Shown here one piece after another: positions 15,695 to 24,486 of a stretch of DNA of 64,000 bases. The first letter of the stretch is position 1. Every line of letters begins with the position of its first letter. The notes beneath the pieces are model-generated. The model was not told the origin of the DNA, searched no databases, and worked only from the letters and a program-made list of their open reading frames with translations. The position numbers were made by a program, and so were the translations under genes. The DNA is from Promethearchaeota archaeon (GTDB taxonomy: Archaea; Asgardarchaeota; Lokiarchaeia; Sigyniarchaeales; SOKP01). Where the stretch lies: contig SHMW01000005.1 of NCBI GenBank assembly GCA_008080735.1, positions 1 to 64,000 on the forward strand, in the 5' to 3' direction.

Positions 15695-16726
15695 ATGCAA
15701 AACGCTTTAACATTTGATGATGTCTCACTTGTTCCTCAATATAGTGAAATATCAACTAGATCTGAATGTTGTATAAAAACTAATCTGACAAAAAATATAC
15801 AACTTAATAGTCCAATAGTATCTTCACCAATGGATACTGTGACAGAAGTAGACATGGCTACTGCTATCGCAGAACAAGGTGGAATCGGTTTTATTCACAG
15901 GTTTGTTAGTCCATCAGTGCAATCTGAAATGGTGCGTAATGTTTCAGACAAAGGATTGTTGGTCGGTGCTGCAATAGGTGTAAGAGATTATGCAAAGCGT
16001 ATAGACTTATTGGTTAAAGCTGGTATATCTGTTTTAATGATTGATGTGGCACATGGACATCATAAAGCCGTTGGAGATACAATAAGTAGCATAAAAAATC
16101 TCTATAATGTTGATGTAATTGCCGGAAATGTCTGCACTTATGACGGATCAAGATATATTATAGATTCTGGTGCAGATTGTATTAGATGCGGCGTTGGATC
16201 TGGACACAGTTGTTCAACAAGACAGAAGGCCGCTGTTGGTGTTCCACAACTGACAGCAATAAGCAATGCTTATAAAGCCAAGATAGATTCTAAAAGTGAA
16301 CTGTGCATAATGGCAGACGGAGGTGTTAGATATCCAGCCGACGTAGCAAAAGCAATAGCGTTTGGAGCTGATACAGTAATGTTGGGATACCTGCTATCTG
16401 GAACAGACGAATCTCCTGGAGATTTTCACACCGGAAATAACTGGCCTGTTTATGATAAATATAAAATATATAGAGGAAGTGCGTCTGTTGACAGCAAGAC
16501 TGCTAGAAATGAATCAAGTCATGTAGAGGGTGTTTCGATGATGGTTCCACACAAAGGTAGTGCTATTGATATTATTAATGGAATTCATGATGGATTAAGA
16601 TCATGCTTATCTTATATGGGATTCAAAAAGATTTCTGATTTTAGAAACAAACCTTGGTCATATTGTCAAACAACATATTCTGGACAAATAGAAGCTACGC
16701 CTTATGGGTTAAACAAATGTACATAA
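15695..16726 (+). CDS. IMP dehydrogenase / GMP reductase family enzyme without CBS domains
   Basis: A beta/alpha barrel of 343 aa beginning with LTFDDVSLVP, then SSPMDTVTE, GVGSGHSCSTR (catalytic Cys173), VGVPQLTAI and MADGGVRYP, and a C-terminal HKGSA...GLRSC segment. The GVPQLTAI and EGVSMMVP wording is closer to IMPDH, but the absence of the CBS pair and the size would also suit GMP reductase. Either way it acts in guanine nucleotide supply with NAD(P). It follows GluRS after a short AAGG-containing gap. Confidence 0.88.
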   Translation: MQNALTFDDVSLVPQYSEISTRSECCIKTNLTKNIQLNSPIVSSPMDTVTEVDMATAIAEQGGIGFIHRFVSPSVQSEMVRNVSDKGLLVGAAIGVRDYAKRIDLLVKAGISVLMIDVAHGHHKAVGDTISSIKNLYNVDVIAGNVCTYDGSRYIIDSGADCIRCGVGSGHSCSTRQKAAVGVPQLTAISNAYKAKIDSKSELCIMADGGVRYPADVAKAIAFGADTVMLGYLLSGTDESPGDFHTGNNWPVYDKYKIYRGSASVDSKTARNESSHVEGVSMMVPHKGSAIDIINGIHDGLRSCLSYMGFKKISDFRNKPWSYCQTTYSGQIEATPYGLNKCT

Positions 16727-17199
16727 CCATACAAAATGGCAAAGAGCTAGACAAAACAGAAAATATTATGCCCGGATGTTATAAAGCTACTGACGGGCAT
16801 TTTTATAGAGATGTAAGTGACAACAGATGGTTGTCTAGACGTGAATACGAAAAAATAAAATCAAATAAAAATTCTAAAAAACAATCTACAGCGGCAAAAT
16901 GTGATATCACAGATATATCAACATTTTCCAAAATGTTTATTCATAATGATTACAATTTAAATGTTGTGGATTTGCACAAAGGTTTGTTGTACAAAGTTCT
17001 AACGGTCAATTCTGGTTCTTTAGAATTTAAAAAGATATTTCAAATGTCTAATAAAATAATAAATGCATTTGAGTTGTCTAAAGTAAAGAAAGTAGATAGT
17101 ATAATAGTTCAATTATCATCAAACCGTGTGTATCTAACAGAAGATATAAACGGCAAACAGTTTACTTATGTTAAGGAATTAGCTGATGAAGCAGGTTAA
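16717..17199 (+). CDS. Hypothetical protein with WLSRR motif, 160 aa
   Basis: ATG 16717 overlaps the upstream end by 10 nt. The N-terminal segment GCYKATDGHFYRDVSDNRWL is echoed in the next gene (DGFFQKDNDPRWLSKR), so the two share a short domain. The remainder is unrelated and not recognised. Confidence 0.65.
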   Translation: MYITIQNGKELDKTENIMPGCYKATDGHFYRDVSDNRWLSRREYEKIKSNKNSKKQSTAAKCDITDISTFSKMFIHNDYNLNVVDLHKGLLYKVLTVNSGSLEFKKIFQMSNKIINAFELSKVKKVDSIIVQLSSNRVYLTEDINGKQFTYVKELADEAG

Positions 17200-17659
17200 G
17201 ATAGGAACAGCAGGTTCTTTTAAAAACCAAGATGGATTTTTCCAGAAAGATAACGATCCTAGATGGTTATCTAAAAGACGAGATAATAGCGAATTTAAAT
17301 ATAAAAATTATAATAACCACCATGGATGCTTGTATACCCATCAAAATTATAATAAATCTTATACTAATTATAATAACAACACTATACCAAATATTGCTGC
17401 TGCAAAACGTGTTAACATGGCCTTGGGTTTGACTAAAAGAGAAATAGCTAATAGTATTACATATTCATATATGACTAAAAAGAATTTTAAGACACAGGAA
17501 TATAATATGGTTAGCGTTGTTAAGGATGAGGTTTGGCCGGGAATTAAAAAGGGATCACACTTTGCTAAGATAACGCTAGATCATAATGAAAAGACTGTAA
17601 TTTTCTTTAGAAATAAAGATGGCAATCCTGCTATATTGTTTAAAAATGCCATATTATAA
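17186..17659 (+). CDS. Hypothetical protein with WLSKR motif, 157 aa
   Basis: Shares the DGFFxKDxDxRWLSKR start with the gene upstream. This is followed by an Asn/Tyr-rich low-complexity linker (about residues 35-70) and a basic C-terminal domain. Overlaps genes on both sides. Function unknown. Confidence 0.65.
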   Translation: MKQVKIGTAGSFKNQDGFFQKDNDPRWLSKRRDNSEFKYKNYNNHHGCLYTHQNYNKSYTNYNNNTIPNIAAAKRVNMALGLTKREIANSITYSYMTKKNFKTQEYNMVSVVKDEVWPGIKKGSHFAKITLDHNEKTVIFFRNKDGNPAILFKNAIL

Positions 17660-18053
17660 TAAAATTAACACAAAAATACAAAAACGATGTGTTAAAATTG
17701 CCAAGTCTTTAGTTGATATGCCAAATGGGAAAAATAAACATTTCTCGTTTATATTTAGAAGAACAAAGTTATTATCAATAGGATGGAATAATTATGAAAA
17801 AACCCACCCTATGACGGTAGAGTATGGCTACAGAGGTCGAACAATCCATTCTGAGATGATGGCGTTGTTAAATATTCGTAGAATCGAAAGATTTACTAAT
17901 TGTTATTTGGTTAACGTAAGAATTAATTCAAAATACGAGTTAAGGATGTCAAAACCATGTTTAAATTGTGTTAAATTACTAAAAAGCCACGGTATAATAG
18001 ATATTTATTACACAAACCACTTAGGAAAATTTGAGTATGTCAGATACAGATAA
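17646..18053 (+). CDS. Cytidine/deoxycytidylate deaminase-like protein
   Basis: Zinc-deaminase signature: H68-S-E70 in TIHSEMMALLN and P104-C105-x-x-C108 in KPCLNC. At 135 aa it matches small single-domain deaminases. Family knowledge: a Zn-bound water is activated by the Glu to deaminate a nucleobase. dCMP deaminase would feed the thymidylate synthase encoded nearby, but the substrate is not fixed by sequence; an RNA or free-base deaminase is possible. Start ATG 17646 overlaps the previous gene. Confidence 0.8.
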   Translation: MPYYNKINTKIQKRCVKIAKSLVDMPNGKNKHFSFIFRRTKLLSIGWNNYEKTHPMTVEYGYRGRTIHSEMMALLNIRRIERFTNCYLVNVRINSKYELRMSKPCLNCVKLLKSHGIIDIYYTNHLGKFEYVRYR

Positions 18054-18435
18054 AGAAAAATATAATTCAATAACCAAAAAAGTAGATGATTGTCCAGATT
18101 ATGTGATTGACTGTTTAATAGGAAAAAATATATTAAAAAAGAAAGCCACGTTAGATACTAAGAATTTAACTGCCAATATATCTTTTAAAAGCAATTATAC
18201 AACAAAAAATCCAGTTTTCAGTCCAACAACAAGATGGGGCCACGGAGGTAAATTTATTCATATGTTTGGCATTTCACTATATTATAATGAGTCTGAAGAT
18301 GGCAAATCTTATAACTACATAGCTAAGATTAATAATGATTGTATAAGCAAAAGTCCAAATCCATTGTCGGCATCCATGAGAGCTATACTTAAATATATCG
18401 GCATAAATAATATTACATATCAAGTAGAAAAATGA
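18037..18435 (+). CDS. NinX-like (DUF2591) protein
   Basis: The middle and C-terminal pattern FSPTTRWGHGG...I, then PLSASMRAILKYIG, matches the DUF2591/NinX phage family as I remember it (sP..W..GG and pL.A.MR). NinX of lambda has no established function. At 132 aa it has the usual length. I chose ATG 18037 over TTG 18031. Confidence 0.6.
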   Translation: MSDTDKEKYNSITKKVDDCPDYVIDCLIGKNILKKKATLDTKNLTANISFKSNYTTKNPVFSPTTRWGHGGKFIHMFGISLYYNESEDGKSYNYIAKINNDCISKSPNPLSASMRAILKYIGINNITYQVEK

Positions 18436-18848
18436 TTACTGTATTTTTAGGAATACACGGCGTTTGCTGTTACGATGGTAAAACTATTGATAAAAATATT
18501 ATTAATAGAATTGTGAAAATTGCTAATTGTACCAATCTGGCAATAATTTCTTATGACAGAATTTTTGATAGAAGTAGAAAACACATTGTAAAGCAAATCA
18601 AGTCTTGTTTAAAAGATGTCTCGATAGATTTTTTACGAGAAAGTAATGCGGGATTTGGATCTGATTCTATTGCGGATATAATTGAAGAATATGTCAAAGA
18701 ATACGAACCAGATAAATGGTGTGTAATAGATTCTTATGACAATGATTTTAGACAACTTAAAAGGTTTGAAAATAAATTCGTTCTATTTAATTCAGAAAAT
18801 TTTACCAAAACAATTGAAAAGAAAATAAAATATGCTATTAACAACTGA
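18432..18848 (+). CDS. HAD-like protein lacking the catalytic aspartates
   Basis: Layout resembles HAD domains of the Swiss-army-knife RNA-repair type: an N-terminal strand (VFLGIHGV), a Ser after strand two (AIISYDR), and VIDSYDNDF, then FVLFNSENF at the end. The motif I DxDG is replaced by GIHG, so phosphotransfer is unlikely. I infer a binding or regulatory descendant. It overlaps neighbours on both sides (ATGA). Confidence 0.5.
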   Translation: MITVFLGIHGVCCYDGKTIDKNIINRIVKIANCTNLAIISYDRIFDRSRKHIVKQIKSCLKDVSIDFLRESNAGFGSDSIADIIEEYVKEYEPDKWCVIDSYDNDFRQLKRFENKFVLFNSENFTKTIEKKIKYAINN

Positions 18849-19632
18849 TCAAATAGATGGCCATATAAAGTCTTGTGTTAAGTATGAGAGTCCAAGAAAT
18901 ATACAAACTTTTGTTAAAGCTTTTAACAAATCGAACACATCAATACATAGGTTGATAGGTGGTGATCATATCGAGATTAAATTTGGCGAATTAATGACAG
19001 ATGATATAACGCAAAAACTTAAAAATATGATCGTAAGTAATGCTATTGGTGAATTTGGCGATGACAAAGGGTTAAAAGAATACTTTGACGTATTTAATGA
19101 TCAGCGGCCAGAGAAAATAAATAGACTTTCTGATCAATTAAATTTACTTAATTTAAAACGTCTTTTGTACTCTATCAAACCTACTTATGCACAAGATAAT
19201 ATTAACATTGGGTGTAGACTAAGTGATTTCTTAAGATTGGGCCAGTATGCAGTCGATAGAAATAGCTGTTTCCGCGAAAATAATTGTTATTGGTCTGCTA
19301 AATGGCGATTGGCAACTACTCCAGGTTCATTTGTGGCATATTGGTCTACACATAATACAATTAAATCCAGATGTTTTGGCGTGTTGTTTAACAATAGAAA
19401 CAACTGTTTTATAACTAATGTTTACCCACCACATTATTATCGTGTTATGCAAAATATTATTATTAGATATATGATATCTAAAGGTTGTAATTTTAGTCTA
19501 ATACAAAAACGTCGTATGGCAATGGGCACCCGTATTTATATTAATGATGATGGTATAATCTTGGCCAAAAGAAATTTAAACAAGAGAATAAATAGAAATC
19601 ACATTCCAAAATATCAACTTAAGTTAAGTTAA
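18832..19632 (+). CDS. SCFR-family protein, member 4
   Basis: Core LGQYAVDRNSCFREN followed by KWRLATTPGSF; N-terminal NKSNTSIHRLIGG corresponds to the ESH..IR.IIG segment of the other copies. It lies 5 kb away from the other three and next to thymidylate synthase. No zinc ribbon; the C-terminus is basic (RNLNKRINRNH). Conservation of the D..SCFR cluster in a diverged copy supports a functional role. Function unknown. Confidence 0.7.
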   Translation: MLLTTDQIDGHIKSCVKYESPRNIQTFVKAFNKSNTSIHRLIGGDHIEIKFGELMTDDITQKLKNMIVSNAIGEFGDDKGLKEYFDVFNDQRPEKINRLSDQLNLLNLKRLLYSIKPTYAQDNINIGCRLSDFLRLGQYAVDRNSCFRENNCYWSAKWRLATTPGSFVAYWSTHNTIKSRCFGVLFNNRNNCFITNVYPPHYYRVMQNIIIRYMISKGCNFSLIQKRRMAMGTRIYINDDGIILAKRNLNKRINRNHIPKYQLKLS

Positions 19633-19646
19633 CGTAGAGTTTGAAT

Positions 19647-20501
19647 ATGAGTAATTATATAATGAATCCATATGACAATATGTTGAAAAACATATTAGAC
19701 AATGGTCAATATAGAGATAATAGAACCGGTATGCCAACATTATCTATATTTGGGGTTCAAAGTAGATTCAATATACGGGATCGTTTTCCTATATTAACTG
19801 CTAGAAAAATGTATCCAAAATCAGTTTTTGCAGAACTGTTGTGGATTATATCTGGAAGCACTAATAATAATGACTTGGAACGTTTTGGTTGTAAGTTTTG
19901 GCGTCCGTGGGTTGATAATGCTTTTGAAAAAAAGCATGGATACAAATCTGGCGATTTTGGTCCTATATATGGATATCAATTAAGAAATTTTGGTGGAGAT
20001 TATTATAAACTACGCGATCCAAATGGATTTGATCAGTTAAAATATGTAATTGATGAAATCAAATCTAATCCATTGTCAAGAAGAATACTTATTAATTTAT
20101 GGAATCCGAAAGATTTAGATATTCAAAGGTTGCCATGCTGCCATTATAGTTTCCAGATATACATATATGAAGATACAATAAGTGGCATGTTAACACAAAG
20201 ATCGGCTGATGTTCCAATAGGATCGCCAGCCAATATACAGTTTTATTCAGCATTATTATATATGATTGGGCAACAAACTGGTTACACACCTTTAGAACTA
20301 ATCTATTCTATAGGAGACGCACACATATATACCAATCAAATAGAAAGGGTAAAAGAATATTTATGTAAAACAAAAAATTGTCCAGATTCTCCGATAATGA
20401 AATTAAATAAAGCAAAAGACATATATTCATATAATATGGAAGATTTTATTATTGAAGATTATTATCCATTAGAAACAATTAAAATACCAGTTATGGTTTA
20501 A
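19647..20501 (+). CDS. thyA: Thymidylate synthase (ThyA type)
   Basis: 284 aa with the family landmarks: DNRTGMPTLSIFG, FPILTARKM, ELLWIISGSTN, WNPKDL, the active-site LPCCHYSFQIY (C165, H166), and GDAHIYTNQIE. Converts dUMP to dTMP using methylene-tetrahydrofolate. A folate-dependent partner, DHFR, is encoded at 38.2 kb. The usual RS.D/N segment reads RSADVPIGSPANI, a mild variation. ATG 19647 preferred over TTG 19641. Confidence 0.96.
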   Translation: MSNYIMNPYDNMLKNILDNGQYRDNRTGMPTLSIFGVQSRFNIRDRFPILTARKMYPKSVFAELLWIISGSTNNNDLERFGCKFWRPWVDNAFEKKHGYKSGDFGPIYGYQLRNFGGDYYKLRDPNGFDQLKYVIDEIKSNPLSRRILINLWNPKDLDIQRLPCCHYSFQIYIYEDTISGMLTQRSADVPIGSPANIQFYSALLYMIGQQTGYTPLELIYSIGDAHIYTNQIERVKEYLCKTKNCPDSPIMKLNKAKDIYSYNMEDFIIEDYYPLETIKIPVMV

Positions 20502-20512
20502 GGTGTTAGAAT

Positions 20513-20932
20513 ATGTACGATGTTTATATAGAATACGAAGAGCAAAAGTTGTCTGAATTAACAGCGTCGTTTCAAAATGAGCTTGATGAAAACATAATAG
20601 AAGCTGACGAAGATGTTCAAATGCCTGATATTACAATGTTTCATCCACATTTTGCTTATACAGAACCAATTGAAAATTTAGAATTATACCATTCTACAGT
20701 GGAATTTGATCCGAGACAATGTTCCATGGTGCATTTGGTGGTTGTAAGGTACAGAGAGAACATTATCTCCGACCAAATGGGGCGATGGTATATTCACGAT
20801 ATTCTTCCGACAAGACGGGAAGCATACAAAGAACTTCTTAACTTTAAAGAATATTGCAACAAAGATATAAATGAGGATGATGGAGTGACAGAAATAGAAA
20901 GCGTGTATATACATTCTATCCCAATTGAGTAA
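20513..20932 (+). CDS. Hypothetical acidic protein, 139 aa
   Basis: Preceded by AAGGTG. Highly acidic first half, then a more structured region with GRWYIHDILPTRREAYKELL. No motif recognised. Lies between thyA and ruvB. Confidence 0.65.
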   Translation: MYDVYIEYEEQKLSELTASFQNELDENIIEADEDVQMPDITMFHPHFAYTEPIENLELYHSTVEFDPRQCSMVHLVVVRYRENIISDQMGRWYIHDILPTRREAYKELLNFKEYCNKDINEDDGVTEIESVYIHSIPIE

Positions 20933-20937
20933 AATTT

Positions 20938-21909
20938 ATGGATATTGACCTAACAAATGCAACTACAGAAGATATTAGTCAAAATATACTTAGACCACAA
21001 TCTTTTAATGATTACATAGGTCAATCTGAATTAGTTGATAAGCTAAAGATAGCTATAAAAGCTTCAAGAGAACGTGGTGATGCTCTTGACCACATTTTAC
21101 TTACAGGTCCACCTGGACTTGGCAAAAGTTCTTTAGCTAAAGTTATATCTAAAGAATGTGGTACAAACTATAGAGAAGTGGCTGCACCAAGCATTAGAAG
21201 TACAGCAGATGTGATCGGTATATTGAAACAAGTTGAAGACTGTGGTGTCTTATTTTTAGATGAATGTCATGGTCTGAATATACGTGTTGAAGAAACTCTA
21301 TACACTGCTATGGAAGATTTTGCAATAAGTGTAAAAATTAATAACAATTCAATTGTTAACATCCCTGTTAGTAATTTTTGTTTAATAGGTGCTACAACTT
21401 CTCCCGGTAAAATGTCAGGACCATTTCGCGACAGGTTTGGAATACAACATACTATGCAGTTTTATATAGTAGAAGAATTGTCACACATTGTAAAAGCTAA
21501 CATGATCAAGCTTAATTTGAATTACGATGAATCTGTTGTAAATGATATAGCAAAAAGATCTAGAGGAACGCCCAGAATAGTTAATAGATTGCTTAGACGT
21601 ATTCGCGATTACGCACAGCTTAATAATAACAACTATGTTGATAAAAATATTGTTAACAAAGCGTTGGATTTAGAAGGTGTTGATAAAGATGGTTTGACTA
21701 AAATCGACAAGAGGTACATTGAAAAAATATGGAATGTATTTGCTGGCGGACCCGCTGGTATTAACGCGATAGCGTCATCTTGCGGAGATGATAAAACTAC
21801 ACTAGAAGAATCAGTTGAGCCATATTTAGTTAGAATAGGACTTATTAGTCGTACTAGTAAAGGAAGAATGTTAACAAACCAAGGTGTTAAACTAGCAATG
21901 AGATTGTAA
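20938..21909 (+). CDS. ruvB: Holliday-junction branch migration helicase RuvB
   Basis: AAA+ ATPase with LRPQSFNDYIGQ at the start, Walker A GPPGLGKS (57-64), Walker B LFLDECH (D108-E109), sensor GATTSPG and an arginine-bearing FRDRFG. A C-terminal winged helix follows (GPAGINAIASSCG, then EPYLVRIGLI). At 323 aa it is close to cellular RuvB length. RuvB normally needs RuvA, and no ruvA or ruvC is visible here, so it may use host RuvA or act alone on phage recombination intermediates. Confidence 0.93.
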   Translation: MDIDLTNATTEDISQNILRPQSFNDYIGQSELVDKLKIAIKASRERGDALDHILLTGPPGLGKSSLAKVISKECGTNYREVAAPSIRSTADVIGILKQVEDCGVLFLDECHGLNIRVEETLYTAMEDFAISVKINNNSIVNIPVSNFCLIGATTSPGKMSGPFRDRFGIQHTMQFYIVEELSHIVKANMIKLNLNYDESVVNDIAKRSRGTPRIVNRLLRRIRDYAQLNNNNYVDKNIVNKALDLEGVDKDGLTKIDKRYIEKIWNVFAGGPAGINAIASSCGDDKTTLEESVEPYLVRIGLISRTSKGRMLTNQGVKLAMRL

Positions 21910-21910
21910 A

Positions 21911-22474
21911 ATGTTGTATATTGAAAAGGTAAAATACAGAAATAAAATTAAATATATTGGTTTTATATCTAATTTAGTTGGCTTAGAATATTTGATTGGG
22001 TCGGTTCCAAACCGTTGTTTAGATAATTTGCACCGACTAGGGCGACATACTGTGTCAGGCAGGATACGAAATTTTTTGTTGCCACTTAATTCTACATTAA
22101 AGCTTAAAGACTGTGTATTTGACAATAAAAACGATTTGTTAACAAATGTTAACACAATGAAAAAATACTTATCAAATAATTCAATTGTCTCTTCTGGATT
22201 AAATCATAATTATAGAAGGCTAACTATTAATGTGCATTGTCACATAATAAGGCATTATTCTGGTTCTAATGATAAAGTGTTATATAGCACACGTGTCAAG
22301 GTGTTAAACAGAAATTTGGGTCATAACAATATGGTAATTACAACTTATAAATCACCAAAATACGAACATTACAGATCTACAATAGCTAGAATAAGAAAGA
22401 GATATCCTTATGTTAAGATACGGTTGGAAATATATAGACACGGCCAATTACGACCAGAAGTAAGGATTGTATAA
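21911..22474 (+). CDS. Hypothetical protein, tandem paralog A, 187 aa
   Basis: Begins MLYIEKVKYRNKIKYIGFIS, nearly identical to the start of the next gene. Both also share a C-terminal region (RKRYPYVKIRLEIYRHGQL). Very basic; may bind nucleic acid. Recent duplication with diverged centre. Function unknown. Confidence 0.7.
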   Translation: MLYIEKVKYRNKIKYIGFISNLVGLEYLIGSVPNRCLDNLHRLGRHTVSGRIRNFLLPLNSTLKLKDCVFDNKNDLLTNVNTMKKYLSNNSIVSSGLNHNYRRLTINVHCHIIRHYSGSNDKVLYSTRVKVLNRNLGHNNMVITTYKSPKYEHYRSTIARIRKRYPYVKIRLEIYRHGQLRPEVRIV

Positions 22475-22475
22475 C

Positions 22476-22997
22476 ATGCTGTATATTGAGAAAATAAAAT
22501 ATAGAAACAAAATTAAATATATTGGTTTTATATCGAGATCATACCTTGGTAAAGCAGAATCCATATGGGCAGCAGTCTCAAACTATAATAATCTTAGCCA
22601 ATTTGGTGTTGTGCCATGTGATTATAAATTAAGGTTTAAAGATTGTGTGTTTGACAATAGAAACGATTTATTGACAAAAGTCTCTGCAATTAAAACAGTT
22701 TTATCAAAATATGAAATTAATAGATATGAACTAGACGACAATTATAAAAGATTGTGTGTCAAAGTGAAGTGTCGCAGCATTATTCGTAATGGTCAAATTT
22801 ATCACTATACAACAGCCAAAATTTTAGATAAATATATTAATATAGCTAATAAAATGGTGTATAATTATATTCCATCGCAAAATAAACATTATAGATCTGT
22901 CATATCCAAAATTAGAAAGAGATATCCATATATAAAAATAATTTTAACACAATATAACCCAGGACAATTGGTGCCAATAACACGGAATATAAAATGA
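22476..22997 (+). CDS. Hypothetical protein, tandem paralog B, 173 aa
   Basis: Second copy of the gene at 21911, with the same first 20 residues apart from one substitution and the same ending pattern RKRYPYIKIILTQYNPGQL. ATG 22476 lies one base after the upstream stop. Basic, with no recognised fold. Confidence 0.7.
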   Translation: MLYIEKIKYRNKIKYIGFISRSYLGKAESIWAAVSNYNNLSQFGVVPCDYKLRFKDCVFDNRNDLLTKVSAIKTVLSKYEINRYELDDNYKRLCVKVKCRSIIRNGQIYHYTTAKILDKYINIANKMVYNYIPSQNKHYRSVISKIRKRYPYIKIILTQYNPGQLVPITRNIK

Positions 22998-23260
22998 AAA
23001 TAATAGATAACCTAATAAGAACTCTACATCGTGCAAAAATAATACACGAACGTTTGTTAAAAAACAAAGATAAATATGATCAAGAAATTTTTTATAAACT
23101 AGATAAAAGACTTGAAGAAATCATAAAGAATTATAATATTGTTATAAGAAAGTATGATATTGATGAAGCAAAATTTTTACAAGAACTTCCTGAATATGAA
23201 AATATGATATCTAATTCGTTAAAAGAACTGGTTTATATTAAAAATACATATAAAATATGA
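22994..23260 (+). CDS. Small coiled-coil-like protein, 88 aa
   Basis: ATGA overlaps on both ends. Lys/Glu-rich, almost entirely helical by composition, with heptad-like Leu/Ile spacing. No further identity. Confidence 0.6.
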   Translation: MKIIDNLIRTLHRAKIIHERLLKNKDKYDQEIFYKLDKRLEEIIKNYNIVIRKYDIDEAKFLQELPEYENMISNSLKELVYIKNTYKI

Positions 23261-23778
23261 ATATTTTTGTGCTGGATCATGATATTGAAAAGTCTGTAGC
23301 GTATCATAACAATTGGCATGTATGTAAAATGCCTACAGAAGCGTTTCAGATCTTGATTACATCTATATGTAGCATTTGTCCAGAAGAAATAACGCCTCTA
23401 AACAAGACGGGAAACAACTATAAACCTGTTAAAAATAAGAATCATGGCTCATGTGTCTGGGCTAGAACATGCCGTGAGAACTTTCAATATACGTTAAATT
23501 ATTTCGAGTTACTGTGTCAAGAATACAACTATAGATATGGTAAAGAAAATTTTACATACAGGTATTTAGATTGGGTCTATCAATATATTAACAGATTTGA
23601 CCCACAAGGTAGACTAACTAAGTTTTATTTAGCTATGCCAGATCAATATAAGTTATCTGATACAGTTTTGTCGTACAGACAATATTATTTAAAAGAGAAG
23701 ATGTCTGATAAAAACGGTGTGCCAGCTAAATGGACAAAGCGTTCAATTCCGTTCTGGACGCATCACAATCGCGTCTAA
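23257..23778 (+). CDS. Conserved phage protein with FVLDxD...H...HVxKM motif
   Basis: The opening MNIFVLDHDIEKSVAYHNNW followed by HVCKM, and later YKPVKNKNH and CVWAR, match a widespread phage and giant-virus family I remember only as uncharacterised. Conserved Asp, His and Lys in the first 35 residues suggest an active site. At 173 aa it is standard for the family. No function assigned. Confidence 0.65.
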   Translation: MNIFVLDHDIEKSVAYHNNWHVCKMPTEAFQILITSICSICPEEITPLNKTGNNYKPVKNKNHGSCVWARTCRENFQYTLNYFELLCQEYNYRYGKENFTYRYLDWVYQYINRFDPQGRLTKFYLAMPDQYKLSDTVLSYRQYYLKEKMSDKNGVPAKWTKRSIPFWTHHNRV

Positions 23779-23842
23779 AGCCATTCTTGGCAAGCCAGAA
23801 CAGACACGAACCTCGGTTAACGGTTAACAGATGGAGAACAAT

Positions 23843-24076
23843 ATGACCATCCGACCAGACGAACGATTAGACCTGAGCGATTATCCACTGGATCGTCGTC
23901 GGTGCTGTATGAACTGCCGACACTGGAGAGGCGTCGCCCATGAGGATAATGCGAATTGCGACTGTCCCGTACCCCAATGGGTAGACAATCAATTGAGCTG
24001 GGAGGACCTCGACGCTGATAGATGCATTAGCGGTGACCAGGACGTGGATTGCCCGTGCTGGGAGGCTGGATTATGA
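23843..24076 (+). CDS. Cys-rich small protein in GC-rich island, 77 aa
   Basis: GGAG at 23833-23836 places the start at ATG 23843 rather than 23831. About ten Cys in CCMNCRHW, CDCP and CPCW patterns suggest one or two zinc sites. The region from about 23780 to 24270 is much GC-richer than its surroundings and uses different codons, a sign of recent acquisition. Confidence 0.7.
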   Translation: MTIRPDERLDLSDYPLDRRRCCMNCRHWRGVAHEDNANCDCPVPQWVDNQLSWEDLDADRCISGDQDVDCPCWEAGL

Positions 24077-24265
24077 ACGTAGGCGAAGTCATGCAGAGAA
24101 CGTGCTCTGGCTGCCACAAGAGCGAGTTTGTGGTGGTGGTTCATGCCGTTCAATGGGGCTGAGTTCACTCACGACTTCATGGCCGACATCACAAGCTTCA
24201 TGGAGCAGTTGCCGCATCGAACCATTGACCAAATGGTTAACAGAGGCACGCCAACAAGTGCGTAA
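24073..24265 (+). pseudogene. Frameshifted small gene (CxxC protein)
   Basis: Starts in an ATGA overlap with the Cys-rich gene and reads MNVGEVMQRTCSGCHKSEF, then VVVVHAVQWG and stops. One base away, another frame continues with good protein character (MPFNGAEFTHDFMADITSFM) to a stop at 24265. Removing one G in the run of GTG codons near 24130-24139 would join the two. I read this as a one-base insertion in a foreign gene; programmed frameshifting or sequencing error are alternatives. Confidence 0.5.
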
Positions 24266-24454
24266 TGCCAATTACGAATGTAAAAATTTTATACTATTGG
24301 AAATCAAGGAAATAATTAATATATTTATAAATACGTATAATAGCAGTATTTATATGATTTTGTCTAGTGAAACAAAAATATTTAAGTAAACTTTTTTTAA
24401 GAAAATCAGAAAAAGTACTTAAGGGGTAAAATCGTTTGTACGATATAAGTAAAA

Positions 24455-24474
24455 AGTAAGTTAATAATAAGTGA
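24455..24474 (+). repeat. Direct repeat copy 1 (AGTAAGTTAATAATAAGTGA)
   Basis: Matches the copy at 24563-24582 at 19 of 20 positions. The pair brackets the two hairpins. Confidence 0.8.
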
Positions 24475-24486
24475 AAGGTTTTACTC

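Noticed and set aside
23257..23778. T4 endonuclease V-type pyrimidine-dimer glycosylase
   Set aside because: Length and charge are suggestive, but the sequence motifs do not match DenV as I know it. The family seems to be a different, uncharacterised one.
24033..24389. 118-aa reading frame across the GC-rich island and the non-coding gap
   Set aside because: It crosses a sharp composition boundary, has no ribosome site, and the other two frames carry better protein signal.
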